Of a stretch of DNA of 64,000 nucleotides, positions 7,507 to 17,940 are shown in pieces. A program made the position numbers and the translations under genes. Below the pieces are notes generated by a model. The model did not search any database, was not told the DNA's origin, and saw nothing but the letters and a program-made list of their open reading frames with translations. Location of the stretch: positions 1,054,001 through 1,118,000 of the forward strand of contig NZ_CP016783.1 of NCBI RefSeq assembly GCF_002288385.1, given 5' to 3'. The DNA comes from Candidatus Planktophila lacus (GTDB lineage: Bacteria; Actinomycetota; Actinomycetes; Nanopelagicales; Nanopelagicaceae). Positions within the stretch are counted from its first letter, which is position 1, and each line of letters starts with the position of its first letter.

Positions 7507-8811
7507 ATGAAACTCTCAGTTATTGGCTGTGGCTATCTCGGTGCCACTCACGCAGCATGTATGTCATCACTTGGCTTTGAAGTTGTTGGCGTTGATACCG
7601 ACCAGCACAAGGTAGATCTACTCTCGCGTGGCGAACTGCCTTTCTATGAACCAGGTTTAGATACTTTGCTCGCAGCAGAGATGAAGACCGGGCGACTCTC
7701 ATTTACAACAGATTTTTCAGCAGTTGCCGATGCCGACGTTCACTTTATTTGTGTTGGAACACCACAGAGTAAAGATGGCCTTGCTGCAGATTTAACATAT
7801 GTGAAATCCTCTGTTGCAGCGATCGCGCCACATTTAAAGGACGGCTCACTCGTTGTTGGAAAATCAACAGTTCCAGTGGGCACCGCCCAAGCGCTGCGCG
7901 ATATTTTGGCTACATCTGCACCACAGGCTGATTTAGCTTGGAACCCAGAATTTCTTCGTGAAGGTTTTGCAGTAGAAGATACTTTGACTCCCAACCGCCT
8001 CGTGGTTGGCGTTGTTAATGATCGCGCTGAAGAGATTCTCAAAGAGGTATACAAACCGATCATCGATCTTGGAACCCCTTGGATTCGCGCCGATCTTCCA
8101 ACTGCTGAACTTGTAAAGGTTGCGGCAAACTCATTTCTGGCAACGAAGATTTCATTTATCAACGCTATGGCTGAAGTTTGTGAAGCAGCCGGCGGAGATG
8201 TCACTGTGCTTGCTAAGGCCATTGGTTACGACCCACGAATTGGAAATCGCTTCTTGCAGGCAGGTATTGGTTTCGGTGGCGGATGTCTGCCAAAAGATAT
8301 CCGTGCCTTTATGGCGCGCGCACAGGAACTTGGCGCTGATCAAGCGCTCGAATTCTTGCGAGAGATTGATGCAATCAACCTACGTGCACGTCAGCGCGTA
8401 ATTGATGTTGTGCGCGCTGATCTTTCAGAAGATTTAACGCAATATAAAATTGCAGTACTCGGTGCGACATTTAAGCCCGATAGCGATGATGTTCGTGACT
8501 CCCCCGCACTTGATATCGCTGCACAACTTCAAGCCGCAGGTGCCACAGTTGTTGTCCACGATCCAAAGGGAATTGAGCCAGCACGTAAGCGTTTCCCAAA
8601 CCTTGATTTCGCCGAGAAAGTTACCGATTGCGTTAAAGGCGCCGATGCCATCCTCCACTTAACAGAGTGGAAGGAGTACCGCGAACTAGATCCATCAGTT
8701 ATCGGTCAACTCGTTAAATCAAAGTTCCTGATTGATGGTCGCAATATGCTCGATCGCGACAAGTGGCGCGCAGCAGGTTGGCGCGTTCACGCTCTCGGTC
8801 GCTCAGATTAA
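7507..8811 (+). CDS. UDP-glucose 6-dehydrogenase
   Basis: A 434-residue enzyme of the UDP-glucose/GDP-mannose dehydrogenase family. The NAD-binding motif GCGYLGATHA is near the N-terminus, STVPVGT and NPEFLREG are family signatures, and the catalytic cysteine lies in GFGGGCLPKD near residue 260. It oxidises UDP-glucose twice to UDP-glucuronate, a precursor for acidic wall polymers. Its place beside the LCP ligase, glycosyltransferase and exporter supports a role in wall polysaccharide. Full length, one complete domain set. UDP-N-acetyl sugars cannot be excluded as substrates. Confidence 0.92.
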   Translation: MKLSVIGCGYLGATHAACMSSLGFEVVGVDTDQHKVDLLSRGELPFYEPGLDTLLAAEMKTGRLSFTTDFSAVADADVHFICVGTPQSKDGLAADLTYVKSSVAAIAPHLKDGSLVVGKSTVPVGTAQALRDILATSAPQADLAWNPEFLREGFAVEDTLTPNRLVVGVVNDRAEEILKEVYKPIIDLGTPWIRADLPTAELVKVAANSFLATKISFINAMAEVCEAAGGDVTVLAKAIGYDPRIGNRFLQAGIGFGGGCLPKDIRAFMARAQELGADQALEFLREIDAINLRARQRVIDVVRADLSEDLTQYKIAVLGATFKPDSDDVRDSPALDIAAQLQAAGATVVVHDPKGIEPARKRFPNLDFAEKVTDCVKGADAILHLTEWKEYRELDPSVIGQLVKSKFLIDGRNMLDRDKWRAAGWRVHALGRSD

Positions 8812-8814
8812 GGG

Positions 8815-9321
8815 CTAAAAACCAGTTTTGTGATTACGGCGTGCGCTTAAATTCTCGCCTTTGGCTTTAGCTTCCTTATTAATCTCAGCGAGGTTTAAAG
8901 CAACTTTCGCTGAAATTTCAGAATCACTTACTCCTAAGATTCGTGCGGCAAGAATTCCAGCGTTCTTGGCGTTATCGATTCCTACAGTTGCCACTGGAAT
9001 TCCTGCTGGCATCTGAACGATTGATAGCAGAGAGTCCATACCTTCTAAATTCTTAAGCGAGACTGGAACACCGATTACTGGAAGCGTTGTAAGCGAGGCG
9101 ACCATTCCAGGTAAATGTGCGGCTCCACCTGCGCCAGCGATGATTACCTTGTAACCCTTAGTCGCTGCATTCTTTGCAAACTCAACCATTTCCTCTGGCA
9201 TGCGATGGGCTGAGACAACATCGGCGGTGTAACTAATTCTAAATGAATCAAGAGCCTTCGCTGCTTCTTCCATTACCGGCCAATCAGAATCTGATCCCAT
9301 GATGATTGCTACATCACTCAT
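8815..9321 (-). CDS. purE: N5-carboxyaminoimidazole ribonucleotide mutase
   Basis: A 168-residue class I PurE, which converts N5-CAIR to CAIR in purine synthesis. [10 protein letters not shown] and [13 protein letters not shown] are the phosphate and substrate loops, and the conserved His of the SAHR segment is present. It overlaps the end of purK by eight bases, so the two are coupled. It converges with UDP-glucose dehydrogenase three bases away, without a clear terminator. Confidence 0.95.
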   Translation of the reverse strand: MSDVAIIMGSDSDWPVMEEAAKALDSFRISYTADVVSAHRMPEEMVEFAKNAATKGYKVIIAGAGGAAHLPGMVASLTTLPVIGVPVSLKNLEGMDSLLSIVQMPAGIPVATVGIDNAKNAGILAARILGVSDSEISAKVALNLAEINKEAKAKGENLSARRNHKTGF

Positions 9322-10426
9322 CGATTTCTCCGCTCATATAGTCGCGCGCGTGGGCGATAACTTCAGTTAATTCTAGAAGGTTTTCGCCGACAACGGTAAC
9401 GTGGCCAACTTTTCGCCCTTTGCGGATCTCTTTCTTATATTGATGGAACTTCAGATCCGGATTACGTGCCATTAAATGTAGGTAAGGCCGGAACATATCT
9501 GTTTTATCTCCACCTAAGATATTTCCCATAACTGCGTAAGGGGCAACCATTGAAGGATCTCCCAACGGAAGATCGAGAATAGCGCGCAAGTGTTGTTCAA
9601 ATTGGCTGGTCTTTGCGCCTTCGATAGTCCAGTGGCCAGAGTTATGTGGGCGCATGGCAAGCTCGTTAATAAACAATTGTTCGCCCTTAACAAACATCTC
9701 AACTGCCATAACCCCAATTAAGGCTAGGTCGTTTGCAATCGAGAGGGCTAAGTGTTGTGCTTTCTCGGCGAGATCGAGAGAAAGTTTAGGAGCTGGTGAA
9801 ATTGTGCTGGTGCAGATCCCATCCGACTGAACAGTTTGGGTTGGCGCCCAAGTAACTGCCTGGCCATGTGCTGATCGAGCAACCATAACTGCAATCTCAA
9901 AATCGAATTCAACTAGCTCCTCAATTAACAACTGAGGAATCTCGTTTAATACCTCATCTAAATCATCGTGGTTCTTGATCTTCCAAACCCCACGGCCGTC
10001 ATATCCCCCGCTGATGCTCTTTGCTATAAATGGGAAATCCAGTAAATCATCGCCATCGTTAATTACTTTCCATTTTGGTGCTGGATATTCAGTTAGTCGC
10101 TGGCGCATTAACGCCTTATTTTGCGAATACTGAAAAGAGTCTGAAGTTGGGAGAACTTTTACGCCCGCTGCTTCTAACCCTTTTATTACCGCTATTGGAA
10201 CTAGCTCGTGTTCAAAGGTTACGAAATCGCATTGCTTAGCGAAATCCTTTAGCGCTTCGAGGTCGCGGTAATCACCGACTACATGCGGGGCAATTTGAGC
10301 AGCGCTATCTTGGTCGCTTTCTGCAAAAAGTAAGAGATTAATTCCAAGTGCTTCTGCCGGAGCTACGGTCATCCGAGCGAGTTGGCCGGCGCCAATGATG
10401 CCGACAGTCGGGAAGCGCTCGTTCAC
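9314..10426 (-). CDS. purK: N5-carboxyaminoimidazole ribonucleotide synthase
   Basis: A 370-residue ATP-grasp enzyme that carboxylates AIR with ATP and bicarbonate. [11 protein letters not shown] opens the N-terminal domain. [13 protein letters not shown] and [18 protein letters not shown] are ATP-grasp motifs, and [18 protein letters not shown] is the PurK active-site stretch. The start is GTG at 10426, four bases after the birA stop codon. It works with PurE, and the order birA-purK-purE is common in Actinobacteria. Confidence 0.95.
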   Translation of the reverse strand: MNERFPTVGIIGAGQLARMTVAPAEALGINLLLFAESDQDSAAQIAPHVVGDYRDLEALKDFAKQCDFVTFEHELVPIAVIKGLEAAGVKVLPTSDSFQYSQNKALMRQRLTEYPAPKWKVINDGDDLLDFPFIAKSISGGYDGRGVWKIKNHDDLDEVLNEIPQLLIEELVEFDFEIAVMVARSAHGQAVTWAPTQTVQSDGICTSTISPAPKLSLDLAEKAQHLALSIANDLALIGVMAVEMFVKGEQLFINELAMRPHNSGHWTIEGAKTSQFEQHLRAILDLPLGDPSMVAPYAVMGNILGGDKTDMFRPYLHLMARNPDLKFHQYKKEIRKGRKVGHVTVVGENLLELTEVIAHARDYMSGEIDE

Positions 10427-10430
10427 GTCA

Positions 10431-11195
10431 CTATCGTAGATGAACTACATCTCCCACGTTAACTTCAGTGCCATCGCTAAGAATTAGCGCGCCCTGTGCG
10501 GTGATTGCTACCGCTTCTGCCTCAATTGAATCTCGCCCAAGCACTTCAACTCGTACATGGCGACCGAGAGTCGAACTTACCTGGCGATACTTTTCTAGAA
10601 AGTCACCTCCGGAATCCCACGCTTCGAAGATATCCGCAAAGCGATTTAAGAAAGCGCTGAGCAATAAATTGCGATCTAAATTATTTGATCCAGCCAGCGC
10701 CAGTGATGTCGCAGTTGGAACCGGAAGTTCATCAGCGCTCATTGCAACATTTAGCCCAATTCCGAGAATTACTCCATCGCCGATTTGTTGCGCAAGCAAA
10801 CCCGCAACTTTGCTGTCGCCAATTAAAATATCGTTAGGCCATTTTAGCGAGACTTTATCTTTAATATCTTTTGAAATAACTTCGCGCATGGCGAGAGCGG
10901 CTAAGAAAGAGATAAAACTCCAATCGCTGCGAGCACGCTTTGGTGCAACGTAAAGAGAGAATAAGAGCGCGCTCTTTGGCGGCGCTTCGAATGTTCTATC
11001 TAGGCGACCGCGTCCATTACTTTGAAATTCTGCAGCAATTACTTCACCAGATTTTGCTACTGAAGAGTTAACTAACTCTGCAAGATCGCTTTGTGTGGAT
11101 GCAGTGAGATCAACCACGCTTACCCGCCAGTACTGCGAAATATTTGCGTCGATGATCGACTTATTAAGTGGCGCTCTTGGCGCTTGGCTACCCAC
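10431..11195 (-). CDS. birA: biotin--[acyl-CoA carboxylase] ligase
   Basis: A 254-residue class I biotin protein ligase without the N-terminal repressor HTH. SNGRGRLDRTF holds the GRGR biotinyl-AMP loop and LKWPNDILIGDSKVAG is the KWPND motif. It biotinylates the carrier domain of the carboxylase alpha subunit encoded nearby. A longer reading from 11231 would overlap the divergent accD gene. The GTG at 11195 is preferred because a TACGGT element sits seven bases before it. Only 18 bases separate it from the accD start. Confidence 0.88.
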   Translation of the reverse strand: MGSQAPRAPLNKSIIDANISQYWRVSVVDLTASTQSDLAELVNSSVAKSGEVIAAEFQSNGRGRLDRTFEAPPKSALLFSLYVAPKRARSDWSFISFLAALAMREVISKDIKDKVSLKWPNDILIGDSKVAGLLAQQIGDGVILGIGLNVAMSADELPVPTATSLALAGSNNLDRNLLLSAFLNRFADIFEAWDSGGDFLEKYRQVSSTLGRHVRVEVLGRDSIEAEAVAITAQGALILSDGTEVNVGDVVHLR

Positions 11196-11208
11196 GACTA
11201 GTACCGTA
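11196..11208 (-). promoter_or_regulatory. leaderless -10 element for birA
   Basis: On the minus strand TACGGT (11203-11208) is followed by seven bases and the GTG at 11195. It overlaps the accD -10 in five of six bases because the heptamer TACCGTA reads as TANNNT on both strands. Confidence 0.5.
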
Positions 11209-11213
11209 GAGCC
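11202..11213 (+). promoter_or_regulatory. leaderless -10 element for accD
   Basis: TACCGT (11202-11207) is followed by six bases and the accD ATG at 11214. No Shine-Dalgarno sequence. A weak -35 candidate, TTGGCG at 11177-11182, lies within birA. Confidence 0.55.
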
Positions 11214-12785
11214 ATGAGCCCAGATCTGCATACAACTTCAGGAAAAATTGAAGATCTCCGACTTCGTGTCGAGGAAGCGGTCCATGCCGGATCAGCGCGC
11301 GCCGTTGAAAAGCAGCATGCCAAAGGAAAGTTAACTGCTCGTGAGCGTATTGATCTACTGGTCGATGCTGACTCCTTTACCGAGATCGATGAATTTGCGC
11401 GCCACCGTTCTACGCAATTTGGAATGGAGAAGAACCGTCCCTATGGAGATGGTGTTGTAATCGGAACTGCCACAGTTGATGGGCGTCCGATCGCGCTTTA
11501 CTCACAAGATTTCACCGTTATGGGTGGAAGTCTTGGTGAAGTTCATGCCGAAAAAATTGTAAAGATCGCTGAGTTTGCACTTAAGAGCGGTATCCCATTA
11601 ATTGGAATAAATGACTCTGGTGGAGCCCGTATTCAAGAAGGCGTGGCATCGCTTAATGGATATGGAAAAATCTTCCGTTTAAATACCCGTTCTTCTGGAG
11701 TTATCCCTCAGATCTCTTTAATTCTTGGGCCTTGCGCCGGTGGTTCTGCTTATTCGCCTGCCTTAACGGATTTCACGGTAATGGTTAATGAGACTTCTCA
11801 TATGTTTATTACAGGTCCTGATGTAATCAAAACGGTTACTGGTGAAGATGTCGATATGGAAGAACTCGGTGGCGCATTTACTCACAATACGCGTTCCGGA
11901 AATGCTCATTACCTAGCTGATAGCGAAGCAGATGCTATTGATTATGTGAAGGCACTTCTTTCATATCTGCCATCTAACAATATGGATGGCTCACCGCATC
12001 TTCCTCCAACTCAGAACCTAGATGAAAACGCGGCAGATGCTGCGCTAAATACCTTGATTCCAGATAGCCCTAACCAGCCATACGATATGAAGACTCTGAT
12101 CACCACTCTGGTTGATGAGGGCGAGTTCTTAGAAGTACACGCTTTGTATGCGCCAAATATCGTCGTCGGCTTTGCGCGCATTGAAGGCGAATCAGTTGGC
12201 ATTATTGCCAACCAACCATCGCAACTTGCCGGCACTTTAGATATCAATTCCAGTGAAAAAGCAGCGCGCTTCTTACGTTTCTGCGATGCCTTTAATATTC
12301 CAATTCTTACCTTGGTAGATGTTCCTGGATTCTTACCTGGCACCGAACAAGAGTGGAACGGAATCATTCGCCGTGGCGCAAAGTTGCTTTATGCATACGC
12401 TGAAGCATCAGTTCCGCTAGTTACTTTGATTACCCGCAAAGCCTACGGTGGAGCTTTTATCGTTATGGGTTCAAAGTATTTGGGTAGCGATATTAACTTT
12501 GCATGGCCGAGTGCGGAAATCGCAGTTATGGGCGCACAAGGTGCGGTAAATATCTTGTACCGCAAAGAGATTGCCGATGCTAAAGATCCAGAGAAGGTTC
12601 GTGCAGAGCTAGTTTCTGATTACACCGAGACGCTATCTAATCCATATGCAGCCGCAGAGCGCGGCACCATCGATAGCGTAATTGAGCCTCATCAATCACG
12701 AGCCTACATAACCAAAGCCTTCCGTACTTTAAAGACTAAGCGCGATACTTTGCCGGCACGCAAGCATGGGAATATTCCGCTCTAA
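11214..12785 (+). CDS. accD: acyl-CoA carboxylase beta (carboxyltransferase) subunit
   Basis: A 523-residue carboxyltransferase of the propionyl/acetyl-CoA carboxylase class (AccD5/PccB-like). It moves carboxyl from carboxybiotin to acyl-CoA. The N-terminal half has [24 protein letters not shown] and [14 protein letters not shown] (oxyanion loop for acyl-CoA). The C-terminal half has [23 protein letters not shown] split over the second oxyanion loop and [14 protein letters not shown]. It is the first gene of accD-accE-maf-accA, with overlapping stops and starts. Propionyl-CoA or acetyl-CoA as main substrate is undecided. Confidence 0.93.
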   Translation: MSPDLHTTSGKIEDLRLRVEEAVHAGSARAVEKQHAKGKLTARERIDLLVDADSFTEIDEFARHRSTQFGMEKNRPYGDGVVIGTATVDGRPIALYSQDFTVMGGSLGEVHAEKIVKIAEFALKSGIPLIGINDSGGARIQEGVASLNGYGKIFRLNTRSSGVIPQISLILGPCAGGSAYSPALTDFTVMVNETSHMFITGPDVIKTVTGEDVDMEELGGAFTHNTRSGNAHYLADSEADAIDYVKALLSYLPSNNMDGSPHLPPTQNLDENAADAALNTLIPDSPNQPYDMKTLITTLVDEGEFLEVHALYAPNIVVGFARIEGESVGIIANQPSQLAGTLDINSSEKAARFLRFCDAFNIPILTLVDVPGFLPGTEQEWNGIIRRGAKLLYAYAEASVPLVTLITRKAYGGAFIVMGSKYLGSDINFAWPSAEIAVMGAQGAVNILYRKEIADAKDPEKVRAELVSDYTETLSNPYAAAERGTIDSVIEPHQSRAYITKAFRTLKTKRDTLPARKHGNIPL

Positions 12786-12970
12786 TGAAATTTACAATCA
12801 CATCTGGCAATCCAACTGATGAGGAATTGCTTGCTCTCAAGGCTGCAATTGATCACCATAAGATTCAGAATTTGGTTCCAGTAATTAAGCGCAGCGTCTT
12901 TGGTCTGCCACAATTGCGCCAACCGCTTCCCCATCAGATCACCTTTGGTGCCCGGAGAAAATCTCGCTAA
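12785..12970 (+). CDS. accE: acyl-CoA carboxylase epsilon subunit
   Basis: A 61-residue protein opening with FTITSGNPTDEELLALKAAI, which matches the ITxxxGNPTDEELAAL pattern of the actinobacterial carboxylase epsilon subunit. The basic tail ends in GARRKSR. The epsilon subunit holds alpha and beta subunits together and raises activity. The start overlaps the accD stop (TAATG) and its stop overlaps the maf start in the same way, so the operon is tightly coupled. Confidence 0.85.
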   Translation: MKFTITSGNPTDEELLALKAAIDHHKIQNLVPVIKRSVFGLPQLRQPLPHQITFGARRKSR

Positions 12971-13572
12971 TGCCAAAGATAGTTCTTGCTTCACAATCAA
13001 CTTCGCGCCGCCGCTTGCTGGAGGGCGCTGGAATTAATCCGACGATCATCGTTAGCAACGTAGATGAAGAAACCGATTTCTTTAACGCGATGTCACCGGC
13101 TGACATGGTTATTGCGCTAGCCGTGACGAAAGCTCACACAGTTCGCGAGCAGATTGATTACCCCGCGCTGATAATTGGGTGCGATTCAACTTTTGATGTT
13201 GACGGCGTCTCATTCGGAAAGCCAGGAACTCCAGATATAGCCCGCGAACGCGCCAAGAAAATTAGCGGTCGATCAGGTTTGCTACATACCGGCCACTGCA
13301 TTATCGATACCGCTCAGGGACGAGAAATAGCAGATCGAGTTACAACAAAGGTGACTTTTTCAGAGTTAACCGATCACGAGATCGAGGATTACATAGCATC
13401 CGGAGAACCGCTTCAAGTTGCAGGTGGTTTTACTCTAGATGGTTTTGGTTCGCCATTTATTCCTGTTATCGAAGGCGATTACACAAATGTGGTCGGGTTA
13501 TCAATGCCGTTCTTACGATCTGCAATGTCACAACTTGGATACTCTTGGCCAGAAGTTAAGGAGATGCGATGA
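12970..13572 (+). CDS. maf: Maf-type nucleotide pyrophosphatase
   Basis: A 200-residue Maf/Ham1-fold protein. [17 protein letters not shown] is the family N-terminus, NVDEE and [10 protein letters not shown] supply the acidic catalytic residues, and [11 protein letters not shown] is typical. Maf proteins hydrolyse noncanonical or modified nucleoside triphosphates and were first linked to septum formation. It lies between the epsilon and alpha carboxylase genes, a conserved actinobacterial arrangement, and overlaps both neighbours. Confidence 0.92.
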   Translation: MPKIVLASQSTSRRRLLEGAGINPTIIVSNVDEETDFFNAMSPADMVIALAVTKAHTVREQIDYPALIIGCDSTFDVDGVSFGKPGTPDIARERAKKISGRSGLLHTGHCIIDTAQGREIADRVTTKVTFSELTDHEIEDYIASGEPLQVAGGFTLDGFGSPFIPVIEGDYTNVVGLSMPFLRSAMSQLGYSWPEVKEMR

Positions 13573-15287
13573 AACGCGTTCTAATTGCTAACCGTGGCGA
13601 AATCGCGCTACGCGTTATTCGCGCTTGTCATGATCATGGACTTGAGAGCGTCGCTGTTTACGCTGAAGAAGATCGCGATGCGCTCCATGTTAAGAACGCA
13701 GACTTTGCCTTCTCGCTAAATGGTGTTACTGCTACTCAAACTTATTTAGATATCTCAAAGATCATTGCCGTTGCTAAGAAATCGGGCGCCGATGCTGTGC
13801 ATCCAGGATATGGATTCCTTTCAGAGCGAGCAGATTTTGCACAAGCAGTTATTGACGCTGGATTGATTTGGATCGGCCCACCTCCTGCCGCGATTAGCGC
13901 GTTAGGTGACAAGGTTTCAGCGCGACGAATCGCTGCCAAAGCAGGAGCACCACTAGTCGCCGGAACTAAAGATCCTGTGGCAGGTGCGGAAGAAGTCACC
14001 GCCTTTGCAAAAGAACATGGCTTACCTGTCGCAATTAAGGCAGCTTTCGGTGGTGGCGGTCGTGGATTAAAGGTTGCGCACACCATGGAAGAAATTCCTG
14101 AACTATTTGCATCTGCTGTTCGTGAGGCTATTGCTGGTTTCGGACGCGGCGAATGCTTTGTAGAACGCTACTTGGATAAGCCTCGTCACGTAGAAACCCA
14201 AGTCTTAGTTGATCAACATGGAAACGCAGTAGTTGTTAGTACGCGTGACTGTTCGCTGCAACGCCGCCATCAAAAGCTTGTAGAAGAAGCGCCCGCTCCA
14301 TTCTTAACTGATGCGCAGAATGAAGAGCTCTACCGCTCAAGTAAAGCGATCATGAAAGAGGCTGGCTATGTGGGTGCCGGTACCTGCGAATTCTTAGTTG
14401 GCGCGGATGGAACTATCTCCTTCCTAGAGGTTAATACGCGCCTGCAAGTCGAACACCCAGTCAGCGAAGAAGTAACTGGAATCGACTTGGTACGTGAACA
14501 ATTTAGAATTGCGATGGGCGAGAAACTTGGTTTCACGGATCCAGAAATTCGTGGCCATTCTCTTGAATTTCGAATCAACGGCGAAGATCCAGGACGTTCA
14601 TTCCTGCCAGCCCCAGGTCAAATAACACAATGGAATTTACCCTCTGGTCCTGGAGTACGCGTTGATGCGGGATTTAAGAAAGGCGACACAATCGGTGGCA
14701 ACTTTGATTCACTTCTAGCGAAGTTGATCGTCACTGGCGCAACGCGTAAACAAGCCATCGAGAGAGCACGTCGCGCACTTGCAGAATTTGAAGTGGATGG
14801 TTTAGCAACAGCAATCCCATTCCATCGCGCGATTCTGGAAGATCCGGCATACACAGAAGAATTCAAGGTCTATACAAGTTATATTGAAAATGAATTTAAG
14901 AACGATATCCCGGCATTTTCCGCCACACCTATTCCTGTAACAACTAAGGTAGCGGCAGAACATTTAGTTGCTGAAGTAAATGGAAAACGCTTCGAGGTAA
15001 AACTGCATACGCCAGAACCTGTTGTTAAGCGCCATCGTGCTAAAGAATCAAAGGTAAGCGGTGCAGGTGGATCAGGTTTAGCAAGCCCAATGCAAGGAAC
15101 AGTAGTAAAAGTTGCAGTTGAAGAGGGCGCTCTTGTTGAGATTGGTGACTTGGTTATTGTCTTAGAGGCGATGAAGATGGAGCAACCACTGCTTGCCCAC
15201 AAAGCAGGCAAAATCGCTAATCTAAAAGCGGTTATTGGCGAAATTGTTTCAAGTGGCACAGTTTTGTGCGACATTCTTGATGCATAA
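13569..15287 (+). CDS. accA: acyl-CoA carboxylase alpha subunit (biotin carboxylase + BCCP)
   Basis: A 572-residue fusion of biotin carboxylase and biotin carboxyl carrier. Residues 1-445 are the biotin carboxylase: [29 protein letters not shown] (ATP-grasp glycine loop) and [14 protein letters not shown]. The C-terminal 80 residues are the carrier domain, with the biotinylated lysine near residue 536 in LEAMKMEQP. It carboxylates biotin with ATP and bicarbonate for AccD. BirA next door should modify it. Length is that of actinobacterial AccA-type subunits. Confidence 0.95.
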   Translation: MKRVLIANRGEIALRVIRACHDHGLESVAVYAEEDRDALHVKNADFAFSLNGVTATQTYLDISKIIAVAKKSGADAVHPGYGFLSERADFAQAVIDAGLIWIGPPPAAISALGDKVSARRIAAKAGAPLVAGTKDPVAGAEEVTAFAKEHGLPVAIKAAFGGGGRGLKVAHTMEEIPELFASAVREAIAGFGRGECFVERYLDKPRHVETQVLVDQHGNAVVVSTRDCSLQRRHQKLVEEAPAPFLTDAQNEELYRSSKAIMKEAGYVGAGTCEFLVGADGTISFLEVNTRLQVEHPVSEEVTGIDLVREQFRIAMGEKLGFTDPEIRGHSLEFRINGEDPGRSFLPAPGQITQWNLPSGPGVRVDAGFKKGDTIGGNFDSLLAKLIVTGATRKQAIERARRALAEFEVDGLATAIPFHRAILEDPAYTEEFKVYTSYIENEFKNDIPAFSATPIPVTTKVAAEHLVAEVNGKRFEVKLHTPEPVVKRHRAKESKVSGAGGSGLASPMQGTVVKVAVEEGALVEIGDLVIVLEAMKMEQPLLAHKAGKIANLKAVIGEIVSSGTVLCDILDA

Positions 15288-15307
15288 TTTCCTTTCCTAA
15301 CTCGCAA

Positions 15308-15342
15308 TTCACAAGTTGATTTAATCCAGTTACGCTGGGGCT
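15308..15342 (+). promoter_or_regulatory. promoter of the phosphomutase-deoC operon
   Basis: TTCACA (15308-15313) is followed by 17 bases and TACGCT (15331-15336), then six bases and the ATG at 15343. This is the best -35/-10 pair among the leaderless promoters here. Confidence 0.6.
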
Positions 15343-16974
15343 ATGAACGCGCAGCTTTTGGCCGAAGTACAAGCCTGGATAGCCGATGATCCAGACCCAA
15401 AGACCGCAGCGGAGTTAGCCAAACTTGTCGCAGCTGGAGATGAAGTAACTTTGAAGAAGTACTTTGCAGGGTTTCTTCAATTCGGAACTGCAGGACTGCG
15501 CGGGCCTATTGGCCCTGGTCCTTCATGTATGAATCGCGCTGTTGTAGGGCGCACCGCTGCCGGTTTAGTTGCTTACATGAAAGAGCGCGGACTCAGCCGC
15601 GTGGTAATTGGACGCGATGCGCGTTACGGATCAGGAGATTTCACAGAAGAATCTGCGCAGATATTTTCAGGTGCAGGATTTGAGGTATTTGTCCTGCCGC
15701 GACCACTTCCAACTCCAGTACTAGCTTTTGCTACCCGTGAACTTAACTGTGATCTCGGCGTTATGGTCACCGCTAGCCATAATCCACCGCAAGATAATGG
15801 CTACAAGGTTTATATCGGGCCAACTGCCGACGGTATTGAATACGCCGCATCACAAATCATCAATCCAACTGATGGCTTTATCGCGAAAGAGATTGATTTA
15901 GTCAACTCTCTAAAGGATGTACCTAGAGGTAAATCATGGACTGCTTTAGATGATGTAGTTGTAGATAAATATGTTGCGCGTACAGCAAAACTTGCGCCAC
16001 GACCTGGTTCTCTCAAAATCGTATACACCGCAATGCACGGCGTTGGTACTGAGACTGTAGAAAAGGTATTTGCTAAAGCCGGCTTTCCAAAATTGGTTTT
16101 AGTAAGTGAACAAGCGCAACCAGATCCAGATTTCCCAACTGTGGCATTTCCAAACCCAGAAGAACCAGGTGCGATTGATTTAGCGCTAGCCAAAGCGCGC
16201 CAAGTTGGCGCCGATTTAGTTATCGCCAATGACCCAGATGCCGATCGCTGCGCTGCTGCAGTAAATGATCCAAATAGTGGTTGGCGAATGCTGCGAGGTG
16301 ATGAACTCGGCATAATCTTCGGAGAATGGATTGCGCGATCGATGGCGCAAGATAAGACAAAGACCGGCGCCTTTGGTAATTCGATCGTCTCTTCATCTGC
16401 GCTGCGCAAGATTGCTGCTCACTATGTAATCGACTTTAAAGAGGTTTTAACAGGCTTTAAGTGGTTAGCCAAAATCGAAGATCTCGCCTTTGGTTACGAA
16501 GAAGCGATCGGTTACTCAGTCGATTCTGAGACTGTTAACGATAAGGACGGCATTTCTGCAGCACTTTTCTTAGCTCAAATTGCAACTGATCTAAACGCTG
16601 ACGGAAAAACGCTCGTAGATCTATTAAATGAGGTTTGGGCACGTCACGGTTTCCATGGCACAGAACAAATCTCAATTCGAGTTAGCGATATGTCCCGCAT
16701 TACTGAACTTCTGGCGGGATTGCGCAAGAACCCTCCTGCAGAAATTGCCGGTCGTACGGTATCTTCGATTGATGACTTGGCTGCACCTAAAGATGGGCTT
16801 CCCCCAACAGATGGCTTACGAATCTGGCTTGATGGAGGAATTCGCATCATTATCCGTCCGAGCGGAACTGAAGCAAAGATGAAGTGCTACATCGAGGTCA
16901 TAACTAAAGATGAAAAGTCGGCAAACGATCTTTTGAATCAATTGCGCCAACCACTTAAGGATTTTCTCGCATGA
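15343..16974 (+). CDS. phosphohexomutase/phosphopentomutase family protein (PmmB-like)
   Basis: A 543-residue alpha-D-phosphohexomutase, similar in layout to actinobacterial PmmB. LQFGTAGLRG is near residue 50, the phosphoserine loop is VTASHNPPQDNGYK near 148, the metal loop is NDPDADRCA near 296, the sugar loop GYEEAIGY near 386 and the phosphate loop RPSGTEAKMK near 507. It is followed by deoC with a four-base overlap and sits with nucleoside catabolic genes. A role as deoxyribose/ribose-phosphate mutase, converting pentose 1-phosphate to 5-phosphate for DeoC, is likely. No deoB is present. The substrate is an inference from context. Confidence 0.88.
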   Translation: MNAQLLAEVQAWIADDPDPKTAAELAKLVAAGDEVTLKKYFAGFLQFGTAGLRGPIGPGPSCMNRAVVGRTAAGLVAYMKERGLSRVVIGRDARYGSGDFTEESAQIFSGAGFEVFVLPRPLPTPVLAFATRELNCDLGVMVTASHNPPQDNGYKVYIGPTADGIEYAASQIINPTDGFIAKEIDLVNSLKDVPRGKSWTALDDVVVDKYVARTAKLAPRPGSLKIVYTAMHGVGTETVEKVFAKAGFPKLVLVSEQAQPDPDFPTVAFPNPEEPGAIDLALAKARQVGADLVIANDPDADRCAAAVNDPNSGWRMLRGDELGIIFGEWIARSMAQDKTKTGAFGNSIVSSSALRKIAAHYVIDFKEVLTGFKWLAKIEDLAFGYEEAIGYSVDSETVNDKDGISAALFLAQIATDLNADGKTLVDLLNEVWARHGFHGTEQISIRVSDMSRITELLAGLRKNPPAEIAGRTVSSIDDLAAPKDGLPPTDGLRIWLDGGIRIIIRPSGTEAKMKCYIEVITKDEKSANDLLNQLRQPLKDFLA

Positions 16975-17918
16975 GTTTCTACGGAATAGTCGATGGCAGT
17001 GAAAGTTCGCTTAAGAACTTTCTCTCACAACTTCCTGGCGTAGACCAAGTCGGCGCTGAAGCGCGCGCTGCCATGTTGGCAACTCGAAGTATCAAGACGA
17101 CAAGTAAGCGTTGGGCGATAGACACTGCCATTTCAATGGTTGATCTAACAACTTTAGAAGGAGCCGATACTCCGGGAAAGGTTCGCGCGCTTTGCACAAA
17201 GGCAGTGCGCCCTGATCCAACTGATTTAACGATTCCAAGTGTTGGTGCGGTCTGCGTTTACAACGATATGGTTTCGATTGCACGAACCCATTTAGATGCG
17301 ATCGGCGGCAAGCACGTTCCAGTTGCTGCTGTCTCAACTGCATTCCCATCAGGTCGCGCATCAATGGAAGTTAAAATCCAAGATACTCAAGATGCGATCG
17401 ATGCCGGCGCGGCCGAAATAGATATGGTGATCGATCGTGGCGCTTTCTTATCGGGCAATTTTGGGCTGGTCTTTGATGAGATCGTAAAGATCCGCGAAGT
17501 TTGCGGAGATCGTGCACATCTAAAAGTTATCTTTGAAACTGGCGAATTAGTTACCTATGACAATGTTCGCAAAGCCTCATATTTAGCGATGCTGGCTGGC
17601 GCAGATTTCATCAAGACTTCAACGGGAAAGGTCGCACCTGCCGCTACTCCCCCAGTTGTCCTTGTGATGTTAGAGGCGGTCCGTGATTTCTATGCGCTGA
17701 CAAATCGTCGCATCGGAGTAAAGCCTGCCGGCGGAATTAGAAATACTAAAGATGCGATTAAGCAGCTAGTACTAGTAAATGAAACTGCCGGCCCAGAATG
17801 GTTAACACCAGAGTTTTTCCGCATTGGAGCCAGTGCGCTACTGAACGACCTTTTGATGCAACGCATGAAAATGGACGATGGCTACTACGCTAGCCCTAAC
17901 TACGTAACGATCGATTAA
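16971..17918 (+). CDS. deoC: deoxyribose-phosphate aldolase
   Basis: A 315-residue DeoC, which cleaves 2-deoxyribose 5-phosphate to acetaldehyde and glyceraldehyde 3-phosphate. The Schiff-base lysine lies in FIKTSTGK near residue 221, LKVIFETGEL is the preceding strand and VKPAGGIR the phosphate site. It is longer than the 220-260 residues usual in bacteria because of an N-terminal extension of about 60 residues, a form seen in several phyla. The start overlaps the phosphomutase stop. Two aldehyde dehydrogenase genes follow and would use the acetaldehyde. Confidence 0.94.
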   Translation: MSFYGIVDGSESSLKNFLSQLPGVDQVGAEARAAMLATRSIKTTSKRWAIDTAISMVDLTTLEGADTPGKVRALCTKAVRPDPTDLTIPSVGAVCVYNDMVSIARTHLDAIGGKHVPVAAVSTAFPSGRASMEVKIQDTQDAIDAGAAEIDMVIDRGAFLSGNFGLVFDEIVKIREVCGDRAHLKVIFETGELVTYDNVRKASYLAMLAGADFIKTSTGKVAPAATPPVVLVMLEAVRDFYALTNRRIGVKPAGGIRNTKDAIKQLVLVNETAGPEWLTPEFFRIGASALLNDLLMQRMKMDDGYYASPNYVTID

Positions 17919-17940
17919 GAGAAGGCGCCAAGGATCAGTC

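Noticed and set aside
8120-8662. Open frames inside or opposite UDP-glucose dehydrogenase
   Set aside because: They lie within a clear conserved gene and show no protein family pattern; the same holds for similar frames opposite other genes.
11196-11231. Longer birA reading from 11231
   Set aside because: It would overlap the accD start and the shared promoter heptamer. The extra residues do not resemble ligase sequence, and GTG at 11195 fits better.
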